Positions 7,748 through 15,502 of a DNA stretch of 16,137 nt are shown in pieces. Made by a program: the position numbers and the translations under genes. The DNA comes from Candidatus Bathyarchaeota archaeon (GTDB lineage Archaea; Thermoproteota; Bathyarchaeia; TCS64). The stretch covers positions 1 to 16,137 of the forward strand of contig WJJC01000168.1 in the NCBI GenBank assembly GCA_014729945.1, in the 5' to 3' direction. The notes beneath the pieces are model-generated. The model had not been told where the DNA came from. It was given only the letters and a program-made list of their open reading frames with translations, and did not search any database. The stretch's first letter is position 1, and each line of letters begins with the position of its first letter.

Positions 7748-8560
7748 TTATAGAGGGAAGGCCTGTAATAGTATCTTGTTGTGGTTATTTAGAAGCAGGA
7801 GATGAATTAACTCCATTATTTCTTGGTCCTCCGTAAACATTGCACTCAGGAAGGGTCGTTTACTTCCTCTTTGGGCTAATCTGGCTAGGAGGAATCTGTT
7901 ATTATCGCTGTTTATGAACAGTATTGGTGTTCTAACATTTACTTTCTGTACTTGGAATATATAACTTAGTTCTCTTGCTAAAGGATTTGCTTTTGGATCC
8001 AAGGGGCTGTGTAGTTTTATCTCCACTCCATTTTCCTGTACCTCATCTAGAAGTCGATGAAAGCTGTTGAATAGAACTTCTAAACCGTCTTCAGTGGTGA
8101 TTATATTCAACTCTTGTTTGCTTTGTCGTATCATCTCGCTGCATTTTCCACGTATATCCTAATCGGGGTCAAGGTACCATACTAGTTTTTTCTTGGGACC
8201 GCTTTTTTCACTGTGTTCAAGATATAGTTCTTCTAGACGTTCTATTATTTTTTTTAAAATATTCTGCTTATTCTATTGTTAGATTTAGGATTGCTTGGAA
8301 GCGCTCTCTTGGTTTGCTTGGAGCGAATTTTTTCGGGGTTCCCGGGATCTCAACAACTAAGCCGTATTCAATTAATTTTTTTAATGTTCCATATACTTTT
8401 GTTCTTGGCACATCGCAGTTTATACTGAGTTTTCTGGCTCCTGCTGTTCCCAAGTTAATAAGGCTAAGATAAACTTTCGACTCGTATTCGCTTAGGTCAA
8501 TATATTCAAAGATTTTTGGCCCTAGTGATAGAATGTCTTTTTTATCTTTAACCCTTCCAT
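7748..8560 (-). pseudogene. TrmB-like transcriptional regulator, broken
   Basis: The pieces of a TrmB-family regulator lie in order on the minus strand. First comes a winged HTH: IDLSEYESKVYLSLINLGT, then SINCDVPRTKVYGTLKKLIE and GLVVEIPGTPKKFAPSKP, which is open down to TAA at 8268-8270. Next is a coiled linker in another frame (IIERLEELYLEHSEKSGP, KKKLVWYLDPD), joined through the A8 run at 8248-8255. A TAG at 8159-8161 follows, and then in the same frame an effector domain (SEMIRQSKQELNIITTEDG) running to 7748. ATG at 8560 (MEGLKI) needs a further single-base shift in an A-run near 8541-8546 to reach the HTH. TrmB proteins usually bind sugars and control sugar transport or central metabolism. 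With two stops and two shifts this is probably dead, although the 128-residue effector piece is itself an open frame. Confidence 0.75.
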
Positions 8561-8907
8561 AACCCTTTCTTTTATTGTTGCTCCTACCTTACAATTCAGT
8601 TCTTCCGGTTTCTGGTCTTTTGTTTTTAGTATTTCGTTCTGTTGTCACCTTATCTTTCTTCTTTCTGGTGACCCTCTTTGATCGTGGTCTTTTTTTATTG
8701 TATTTCAATCTCACACACTGTAGGAATTTAGGATGAGCATAGTCTTTGAACTTGACATTTATAAAAATCGATTTTATGTTTATAACTAATATTTATTGAT
8801 GTTAGTTAATAACTTGAGATGATCTTATGTATTAGACATTGGATTCTAATTGTTAACTAATTGATGAAAATAGTTTAATACCTAAACCATTAATAATATC
8901 TAACACT
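8561..8907. other. Stretch without a confident gene
   Basis: This region is AT-rich, especially from 8755. The minus strand has a short open frame at 8589-8714 (GTG start, 41 residues) that is very rich in Lys and Arg. It lies in the same frame as the TrmB-like HTH downstream and is separated from it by a TAA, so it could be a detached N-terminal extension or chance. TTTAATA at 8874-8880 is a possible TATA box, 31 bases ahead of the ATG at 8908. I see nothing else. Confidence 0.4.
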
Positions 8908-9332
8908 ATGTTATTGGATGACTATCGTGGCTTTTTCCAGCGTGTTCATGATAAAAAAACTCTCGATTTGTTGAGTAAGACAGGGCGTTTTTATGTGAAG
9001 CGCACCAGATCATAGCTAATAAACGATTTTGTGTTTTTTCTAGGAAAAACATGGCGAAGAAAGGGGTTGCATTTTCTAGGCTATGGGCGGATATAGGTGT
9101 TTACGCCGCTTATGAAACAACTTTTGAAGAGGAGTTATATTGTCAAATGAATGGATACAAGTGGATTATTCAATTAGATAGGCTGTCCTTATTCAAAGAT
9201 CCTATTCATATAACTGAATTAGGTGTGGAAGAAATAAATGCTACCTATACTAGGAGAAAACCGATCTTAGATGAGGCGGCCATGGATGCCATTTTTGAGT
9301 TCGTAGAAGAGAATTTCCTTTGGAACAAATAA
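8908..9332 (+). pseudogene. Unrecognised gene of about 142 codons, frameshifted
   Basis: Frame 8908-9015 gives 35 residues (MLLDDYRGFFQRVHDKKTL, then DLLSKTGRFYVK) before TAG. The frame that continues past it is open from before 9010 to 9332 and reads AHQIIANKRFCVFSRKN followed by the 93-residue stretch from 9051. One extra T in the T5 run at about 8990-8995 joins them into a smooth 142-residue protein (GRFLCEAHQII). The C-terminal part, WIIQLDRLSLFKDPIHITE, loosely recalls the late strands of EVE/PUA-like RNA- or modified-base-binding domains; this is weak. If not frameshifted, a 93-residue protein could start at ATG 9051, but no ribosome site precedes it. A TATA-like box lies upstream of 8908. 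Confidence 0.5.
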
Positions 9333-9339
9333 GAGTCTC

Positions 9340-9615
9340 AAACTTCAATTGATTCAAGGAAATTGCACAACTTATCATGGTATTTTTTCCCTCCGCCGTG
9401 ATGCTGAAAAGGTCTCAATTTCCTCCTCTATCTTGTATTGTCGTTACCCATCCTTTGACCAATATTTTCTTAAAAAGATCAGAAAAACAGTACCAATCCG
9501 CTTCGCTGTGTCTATAAAGACTGGTCTTTGTGCACGGGTAATGGGCTATTTCTAAGATGTCTCTGACTATGTGAAGTTTAGTTCTTTTTATAGTCTGATT
9601 AACGTATTCAACCAA
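9340..9615 (-). pseudogene. Winged-helix regulator with in-frame stop
   Basis: From TTG at 9615 the minus strand encodes 66 residues: RTKLHIVRDILEIAHYPCTK, then SLYRHSEADWYCFSDLFKKI and LVKGWVTTIQDRGGN, then TGA at 9415-9417. The spacing resembles the small archaeal winged-helix regulators of the ArnR1-like type. The reading continues in the same frame after the TGA with DLFSITAEGKNTM, which corresponds to the wing and the usual 'F.IT.eGk' end of these domains. So a single nonsense codon seems to split a domain of about 90 residues. CATAAATATATG (about 9638-9650, minus-strand sense) is a TATA-like box about 29 bases before the start, suggesting a leaderless transcript. The lower boundary is approximate, because the original stop is not clear. 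Target genes are unknown. Confidence 0.55.
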
Positions 9616-9649
9616 AACATACCCTCAACGTAAACTTACATATATTTAT

Positions 9650-9914
9650 GAATGTTATAATATTTGCGATCCGTTTAGCGGCTTTTAATTTATTTTATTT
9701 AATAATAGTTTTTTTGGATATCTAGGATAACCATATAGTTAATATGAAATGTTTTTACTATTTTCTCTCTGTATGTCATAGTTAAATAAGTTAAAAAATA
9801 TGGGATATAACTCTAATTAAAACAACTTTTTTTAATATATACTTATTGTATGTTATTATTATGATGTAATTATATGTAGCTTATATTGATGAGTAAAAAT
9901 TATACGTAATAACT
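9650..9914. other. AT-rich non-coding stretch
   Basis: This region is very AT-rich with many T and A runs and stop codons in all frames. No tRNA, repeat array or convincing short gene is visible. It separates the winged-helix remnant from the next remnant and probably holds promoters for both. Confidence 0.5.
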
Positions 9915-10494
9915 ATGCAGATGCGACTGAGTTTTAGTGATTATGTTCTAAGGAACATTGATCCAGCGTTACGAGAGAAACTATATTATTGTTATAATAA
10001 TGACATGGACTATAGGTAGGAAAAGAAAAAACCGTTGGATGAAGAGCTATTGGAATGCTTAAAAGAATGGTTTTCTAAAAATGGGGTGATAGAGTATATT
10101 TAACTCAGAGAATATTGCTTATCTCCCTAGGATAAGTGTAATACTGTATTTTCATGATCAGATATACAGTCAAACTCTTTTTAAACAAATATTTGACTAT
10201 GGGATAATCGAGACCTATAACATACAAAGCTTCTGGAAACAAGATCACTTGGATGGGATCGATTATATTTCTTTTAAGCTACTGCTAGCCAATCCAGATG
10301 AGATACATTCTTTCATTCAAAAATTTAAGAAAAGGTGCTGGAAGGTGGAGTGCTGGTTAATCCGTTGGAAAAAACCTCCCAAAATTCTCTATTCTAGAAT
10401 TGATAAAAAAGGTACAGTCATAGAGGAAGACTATTTTTGGGAACTTGATTATGAGTTACTAGAAGAATATCCTTATCCCTCAAATGTTGGTTGA
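9915..10494 (+). pseudogene. Unrecognised gene of about 190 codons, interrupted
   Basis: ATG at 9915 (or 9921) opens MQMRLSFSDYVLRNIDPALR and reaches TAG at 10017-10019. The same frame then continues EKKKPLDEELLECLKEWFSK to TAA at 10101-10103. An overlapping frame is open from 10093 to 10494 with no ATG near its beginning. It runs through NIAYLPRISVILYFHDQIYS, QTLFKQIFDYGIIETYNIQS, LANPDEIHSFIQKFKKRCWK and FWELDYELLEEYPYPSNVG. A one-base shift near 10094-10100 would join them. A TTG start at 10249 with an 81-residue product is the only way to read the second part intact, but it would discard plausible coding sequence upstream. I do not recognise the family. The protein would be rich in Trp, Tyr and charged residues, with no membrane segment. 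Confidence 0.45.
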
Positions 10495-10584
10495 TCAGTT
10501 TTTTACAGAATACAGAATCGTCTATATGAAATGGAAATTAGAGCATATTCTATTATCCAAAAAATGTTATTATCAAATAAAATA

Positions 10585-11739
10585 TTATGAGTTGATGAAT
10601 ATTTTCATCATGGAACCAACAGCTTTTCCCGGTTCTTCGATATGACCCATTTCTACTAATGCGCTCTCCATGGCAGCCATTGTAGCAATGAGATCATTCA
10701 TAGTATCGTTACCCATGTGTCCTATTCTAACTGTTTTTCCACCTAGTTTTCCGAGTCCTCCTGCGATGATTACCTTATATTTATTATACATGATATCTCT
10801 CATTTTGGCGTCGTCCCAGTCACTTGGTATTTTTGGTACTGTTAGTGTATGTGCATTGTATCCTTCCTCGGGGTAGCTCTCCATTCCTAACGCCTTTATC
10901 CCTGCTTGGAACGCTTCAGCAAACTTTTCATGTCGTTTCCATCTGTTTTCAAGTCCTTCTTCATCTATTATTCGCAGAGCTTCAAGCATTCCTAATACTA
11001 GTCCAGTAGCAGGCGTAGCAAAGTATCCTTTGGGGTTATCCATAATAGGTTTCCATCTTTTCAGATTAACATAATAGTCATTTGGAGGCGTTTTTCTCGT
11101 CTCAATAGTTTTCCAAGCTTTTTCGTTCACACAGAATAGACTAATACCCGGTGGAGCTCCTAATGCTTTCTGACTGCCTGTTAAAGCATAATCAATATTC
11201 CACTCATCCATTTTAAGTGGCATTCCACCAAGACCGCAAACACTATCAACTACGTATAGAGCATCGGTGTCTTCAGTCATCTCTCCGATCTCTTTTATTG
11301 GGTTAGCGATTCCGGTTGATGTGTCTACATGTTCCACGGTAAACAGTTTGTATTCATTGCTCTCAACTTTTTCTTTAATCATCTTGGTGTCTACAGGGTC
11401 ACCCCAATCAAATCTTAGCCTCTCAACTATCCCCCCATGGGCTTCAACGATTTCCTCCCATTTTTCACCGAAATATCCGTTCTCAACACATAGCACCTTG
11501 TCACCTTTCTCCATCAGATTGCTGATTGCTGCTTCCATGCCTAATGTACCGCTCCCTGATAGCATGAATGGTGTTCTCTTGGTTCCAAAGAGTTTTTTCT
11601 GTAATTGGAGTGCTTCAGCGTAACCTTCTACGAACTCGTTACTAACGTGACTGAGAATTGGTTTAGCTAATGCCCTTAATACCCTTGGGGATACAATGGT
11701 GGGTCCAGGGATCATTAATAGCTCCCGTTCATTCTTCAA
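10585..11739 (-). CDS. Class-V pyridoxal-phosphate aminotransferase (alanine/serine-glyoxylate type)
   Basis: This 384-residue protein matches fold-type I class V aminotransferases throughout. It opens with LLMIPGPTIVSPRVL; SGSGT (61-65) binds the cofactor phosphate, VEHVDTSTGI and VVDS (D165) hold the pyridine ring, and GSQKAL places the Schiff-base lysine at K191. Relatives interconvert alanine or serine with glyoxylate, giving pyruvate or hydroxypyruvate and glycine. The exact donor cannot be read here; some archaeal relatives act in other amino-acid routes. The start is TTG at 11739, supported by GGTGA at about 11746-11750, six bases upstream; the PGP motif must lie near residue 12, which fits. 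The gene diverges from ileS. On the minus strand a T6 run near 10559-10564 could end transcription. Confidence 0.9.
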   Translation of the reverse strand: MKNERELLMIPGPTIVSPRVLRALAKPILSHVSNEFVEGYAEALQLQKKLFGTKRTPFMLSGSGTLGMEAAISNLMEKGDKVLCVENGYFGEKWEEIVEAHGGIVERLRFDWGDPVDTKMIKEKVESNEYKLFTVEHVDTSTGIANPIKEIGEMTEDTDALYVVDSVCGLGGMPLKMDEWNIDYALTGSQKALGAPPGISLFCVNEKAWKTIETRKTPPNDYYVNLKRWKPIMDNPKGYFATPATGLVLGMLEALRIIDEEGLENRWKRHEKFAEAFQAGIKALGMESYPEEGYNAHTLTVPKIPSDWDDAKMRDIMYNKYKVIIAGGLGKLGGKTVRIGHMGNDTMNDLIATMAAMESALVEMGHIEEPGKAVGSMMKIFINS

Positions 11740-11871
11740 CTATATTCACCACATTGAAAAACCAGTTAGGCGCTTTAATATTATCGGAAGGTGTTTTCTC
11801 TCCAATATGTTTTTATTTCCTAATCCTTCTCGTATGGATGGTGCCCTAGGTGTCCGGTGACTGTAAAATTA

Positions 11872-11924
11872 GGTTATAACCCACCGTATACACTGATGAG
11901 GCTAGATATTAGATTCTTGGAGGG
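11872..11924 (+). promoter_or_regulatory. Likely ileS promoter with palindromic TATA and ribosome site
   Basis: GGTTATAACC (11872-11881) is a perfect 10-bp palindrome whose centre TTATAA could be the TATA element, 53 bases before the ATG. That would give a leader of about 27 bases. GGAGGG (11919-11924) lies five bases before the ATG at 11930 and sets the start. Confidence 0.45.
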
Positions 11925-11929
11925 CAAAA

Positions 11930-14900
11930 ATGAGCTATAAGCCACTAGACAGCAAAGTAGATTTATCAAAACTTGAAAATGAGATACTAGATTTCTGGAA
12001 AGATGCAGATGCATACTGGAAGAGAGTAGAGGTTCAGAACAAGGAGGAACGCCCCCCCTGGAGTTTTATTGATGGGCCAATTACAGCTAATAACCCCATG
12101 GGAGTACATCATGCTTGGGGACGAACATACAAAGATCTGTTTGCTCGTTACAGATTCATGCGTGGATATGAGGTTCGCAATCAAAACGGATTTGACTGTC
12201 AAGGCTTATGGGTTGAAGTAGAAGTAGAGAAAGAGCTCGGGTTTGAATCTAAGAGAGATATTGAAGATTATGGGTTAGCTGATTTCGTTAAAAAATGTAA
12301 ACAAAGAGTGTTGAAATATTCAGCTATACAGACTGAGCAATCGATCAGATTAGGTATGTGGACAGACTGGAACGATCCAGATGAGTTAAGAAAATTATCA
12401 GAAGCATTAGAAAACCCAATGGAGGAAACCACTTATGTCGGATCCAATGGACCTGTAACTGGGGCTGCAGAATCTCTAGTAGGGAATCTGGGTATGCCTG
12501 AGATGGGTGGAAGCTATTATACTTTCAGCGATGAGAACAATTACATGATATGGCAAGCCCTGAAAATCTGTCATGAGCGTGGGTGGATATATCTAGGCGC
12601 TGACGCTATGCCTTGGTGTCCAAGATGCAGTACAGGAATAAGTCAACATGAGATAGTAACTGAGGGATATCAAGAACTAACTCATACAAGCGTATATGTA
12701 CTTTTCAGGCTTAAAGATAAAGAAGGAGCGTTACTCGTATGGACAACCACGCCTTGGACTCTAACAAGTAACGTAGCTGCAGCTGTACACCCTGAATTAG
12801 ATTATGTTAAAATCAAATACCGTGATGAGATTCTCTATCTTAGTAAAGGCGCTTTAAAATCCGCTATTCAGGACCAGAACAATGTTGAGGTAATTTGTGA
12901 AATCAAGGGCGATGATATGAATGGATGGAAATATACCGGGCCCTATGATGAATTACCGATAATTAAAGAGATGAATGTACCTGATGCTCATCGAGTTATT
13001 CTATGGAACGATGTAGGGGAAGAAGAAGGCACAGGGATAGTACATATTGCCCCTGGTGCTGGTAAAGAAGACCTAGAACTAGGAAAAAAACATGGTCTTC
13101 CTGCTCCAGCTCCCCTCGATGATTATGGTGTTATAATCGATGGATTTGACTGGCTATCAGGAATGCATGTATATGACAGCGCTGAACCTATATTCGAAGA
13201 TCTGCGTAGAAAAAATCTCCTCTATCGGACTCAAAAATATACACACCGGTATCCTACCTGCTGGAGATGTGGATCAGAGCTAGTTTTCAGGCACGTATCT
13301 GAATGGTTCATCAATATGGGTGAGAAACTGGATAAAGATTTTGAGGATGTAACAAAAGAGGAGAAAGACAATAATCTACGATACCAAATAATGGATTCAG
13401 CTAATGATGTAAGATGGATCCCCTCTTTTGGTTTAAAACGAGAACTAGACTGGCTTCGAAATATGGACGACTGGATGATTAGTAAAAAACGCTATTATGG
13501 GTTGGCTTTGCCAATATGGCGGTGTGAATGCGGTTGGTTCGATGTAATTGGCTCAAAAGAGGAGTTAAAAGAGCAAGCAATAGAAGGATGGGAAGAATTT
13601 GAAGGACACAGTCCTCATAGACCCTTCATCGATGCGGTAAAGATAAAATGTGAAAAATGTGGTAAAACTGTTAGTCGTATCGAAGACGTAGGCAATCCTT
13701 GGTTAGACGCAGGAATCGTAGGGTTCAGTACCTTACAGTATAGACAAGACCGGAAATACTGGGAGAAATGGTTCCCCGCACACTTCATAACAGAGAGCTT
13801 CCCTGGACAGTTCCGGAACTGGTTTTATGCTATGTTATCCGAGTCAACCATACTTGAAAGAAGAACCCCTTATCTTACATGTCTAGGTCACGGACAAGTT
13901 CTTGCCGAAGACGGACGTGAGATGCATAAAAGCTGGGGTAATGCCATATGGTTTGATGACGCTGCTGAGAATATGGGTGCCGACGTAATTCGCTGGATAG
14001 CAGCCTCAGCTAAACCTGAGAATAATCTATTATTCGGTTACAACAAAGCCAACGAGGTACGTAGACTTTTCTTCATGACTCTGCTTAATGTATACAACTT
14101 TTTTTACCAGTACGCGACCTTAGACAAATGGACGCCAGACCAGCAACCAGAGAAATTGGATACTCTCGATAGGTGGATCCTTGGAAAACTAGATTTAACA
14201 ATTCAATCAGTAACAGAAAACCTTGACAGATACGACTCTTACCCCGCTTGTGTAGAAATAGATAGATTCGTAGATATTCTAAGCAAATGGTATGTAAGAC
14301 GTAGCAGAAGAAGATTCTGGAGAACAGAAGCGGATGACGAGAAAAATGCAGCATATAGTACTCTCTACAAATGTCTCAAAACTGTGATTCATTTAATGGC
14401 CCCAATAACACCATTTCTCAGTGAGGCATTATATCAACGTATGGTAAAACCCGTTGAACCGAATACACCAGTCAGTATACATCATTGTATGTGGCCAACT
14501 TATGATGATTCCATTCGTGATCTAGATCTAATGGAAGAGATGGATCTTGCTCTCGATATCAGTAGTGCTGGAAGAGCAGCTAGAAGCCAAGAGAATATAA
14601 AGCTCAGGCAGCCGCTCTCTGAGGTAGTTATAGTTGTACCCGAGGAAAGGGTTTCGAAGATTAAGAATGTAACAGATATTCTTAGAGAAGAGTTGAATGT
14701 AAAAGATGTCCGAGTAGAAACTGATGTCTCGGTTCTACAACGATTGGAGCCGCATCCTATTCCAAGTAAATTAGGTAGAAAACATGGTAGCATGTTTCCC
14801 AAGGTCTCCAACGCGATAAAAGAGTTATCCAGTGAATCGATTGCAAGATTAGCTAACGGTGAATCAGTTAATTTTATGATCGAAGATAAACAAATCGATG

Positions 14901-15271
14901 TTCTGAGTGAAGAAGTAGAGTTAAAAGCCGTAGCCAAAGAACATTATTCTGTAGCTGAAGAGCAAGATATGTTAATAGGGGTTTATACCTTACTAACCGA
15001 GGAACTGGAATCTGAGGGGTTAGCCAGAGATATAGTACGGCGAATACAATCCTTACGGAAAGAAGCTGATTTCGATATTGATGATCATATAATGGTTTAC
15101 TATATGGGTAATCAGGAGATAGAAGAGGTATTCAAAGATGAGGCTGATTACATAATGGAAGAAACTCTAAGTGATGGACTGATAAACGCTACCTCTCCGA
15201 ACAATGCAACAGTAAAGGATTATGAAATCGACAATCTAGAACTAAGATTGGGTGTAATTAAAAGTAATTAA
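11930..15271 (+). CDS. ileS: Isoleucyl-tRNA synthetase with altered signature motifs (GVHH, EMHKS)
   Basis: This 1113-residue class I synthetase charges tRNA-Ile. The catalytic start reads NNPMGVHHAWGRTYKD: residues 58-61 are GVHH, where IleRS normally has HIGH. Near residues 664-668 it has EMHKS (then WGN) instead of KMSKS, keeping the second lysine K667. The CP1 editing domain is intact, with WTTTPWTL at 271-278 and GTGIVHIAPGAGKED ending at D381, the expected editing aspartate. Zinc-type cysteine pairs occur at WCPRC, at CWRC (C444, C447), at CEC and at KCEKCGK. An insertion of about 40 residues near 155-195 precedes GGSYYTFSDENNYM. As I recall, this motif set is that of a bacterial subgroup, so lateral origin is possible. 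GGAGGG upstream fixes the start. No frameshift occurs despite an A7 run at about 13084-13090. Confidence 0.95.
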   Translation: MSYKPLDSKVDLSKLENEILDFWKDADAYWKRVEVQNKEERPPWSFIDGPITANNPMGVHHAWGRTYKDLFARYRFMRGYEVRNQNGFDCQGLWVEVEVEKELGFESKRDIEDYGLADFVKKCKQRVLKYSAIQTEQSIRLGMWTDWNDPDELRKLSEALENPMEETTYVGSNGPVTGAAESLVGNLGMPEMGGSYYTFSDENNYMIWQALKICHERGWIYLGADAMPWCPRCSTGISQHEIVTEGYQELTHTSVYVLFRLKDKEGALLVWTTTPWTLTSNVAAAVHPELDYVKIKYRDEILYLSKGALKSAIQDQNNVEVICEIKGDDMNGWKYTGPYDELPIIKEMNVPDAHRVILWNDVGEEEGTGIVHIAPGAGKEDLELGKKHGLPAPAPLDDYGVIIDGFDWLSGMHVYDSAEPIFEDLRRKNLLYRTQKYTHRYPTCWRCGSELVFRHVSEWFINMGEKLDKDFEDVTKEEKDNNLRYQIMDSANDVRWIPSFGLKRELDWLRNMDDWMISKKRYYGLALPIWRCECGWFDVIGSKEELKEQAIEGWEEFEGHSPHRPFIDAVKIKCEKCGKTVSRIEDVGNPWLDAGIVGFSTLQYRQDRKYWEKWFPAHFITESFPGQFRNWFYAMLSESTILERRTPYLTCLGHGQVLAEDGREMHKSWGNAIWFDDAAENMGADVIRWIAASAKPENNLLFGYNKANEVRRLFFMTLLNVYNFFYQYATLDKWTPDQQPEKLDTLDRWILGKLDLTIQSVTENLDRYDSYPACVEIDRFVDILSKWYVRRSRRRFWRTEADDEKNAAYSTLYKCLKTVIHLMAPITPFLSEALYQRMVKPVEPNTPVSIHHCMWPTYDDSIRDLDLMEEMDLALDISSAGRAARSQENIKLRQPLSEVVIVVPEERVSKIKNVTDILREELNVKDVRVETDVSVLQRLEPHPIPSKLGRKHGSMFPKVSNAIKELSSESIARLANGESVNFMIEDKQIDVLSEEVELKAVAKEHYSVAEEQDMLIGVYTLLTEELESEGLARDIVRRIQSLRKEADFDIDDHIMVYYMGNQEIEEVFKDEADYIMEETLSDGLINATSPNNATVKDYEIDNLELRLGVIKSN

Positions 15272-15502
15272 ATAAAACCCCCTTATTAATTAATCCTTTA
15301 ACCAAATATGTCAGCAATTTTTTTAAATAATTTTTTATAATCCTTTTTTATTGAGTAAAAAATAGGAGAAATAGCTTTTTTTCCTTTAGTAATTTGTTTA
15401 TTCAGAACCTTTTTAAAAAATGGATTGATAGTAGTTACAAAATTCGATTGATTATAGCCATAAGGGGCCATAAATAATCACGCATGTCGATAAGTGAATA
15501 AA
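15272..15502. other. T-rich ileS terminator region and uL16 promoter
   Basis: Several T runs (for example T7 at about 15319-15325, and others up to 15385) follow the ileS stop and fit archaeal U-tract termination. CATAAATAA (about 15469-15478) is a weak TATA-like box about 29 bases before ATG 15503. No gene is visible in either strand. Confidence 0.4.

Noticed and set aside
8589..8714. 41-residue Lys/Arg-rich frame as a separate small DNA- or RNA-binding protein
   Set aside because: It is low in complexity, has no ribosome site, and lies in phase with the broken TrmB-like HTH, so it was left as part of the non-genic stretch.
9349..9555. Plus-strand 68-codon frame
   Set aside because: It overlaps the winged-helix remnant on the other strand, which has recognisable domain sequence; the plus frame has none.
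10017..10019. In-frame TAG as a pyrrolysine codon
   Set aside because: Neighbouring broken genes carry TAA and TGA as well as TAG, and no pyrrolysine genes are in the window, so nonsense mutation is simpler.
8561..10584. Search for a mobile element or CRISPR array to explain the decayed region
   Set aside because: No transposase-like translation, terminal inverted repeats, or regularly spaced direct repeats could be seen.
11267..11623. Open frame of 118 codons on the plus strand inside the aminotransferase
   Set aside because: It is antisense to a strongly conserved gene, has a Ser/Leu-rich composition typical of a shadow frame and no ribosome site.
11893..11900. CTGATGAG resembling box C of a C/D guide RNA
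   Set aside because: No properly spaced D box or terminal stem follows before the ileS start.
14500..14937. Open frame of 145 codons on the minus strand inside ileS
   Set aside because: It is antisense to conserved synthetase sequence; the low-complexity Ser/Thr/Leu translation looks like a codon-mirror artefact.
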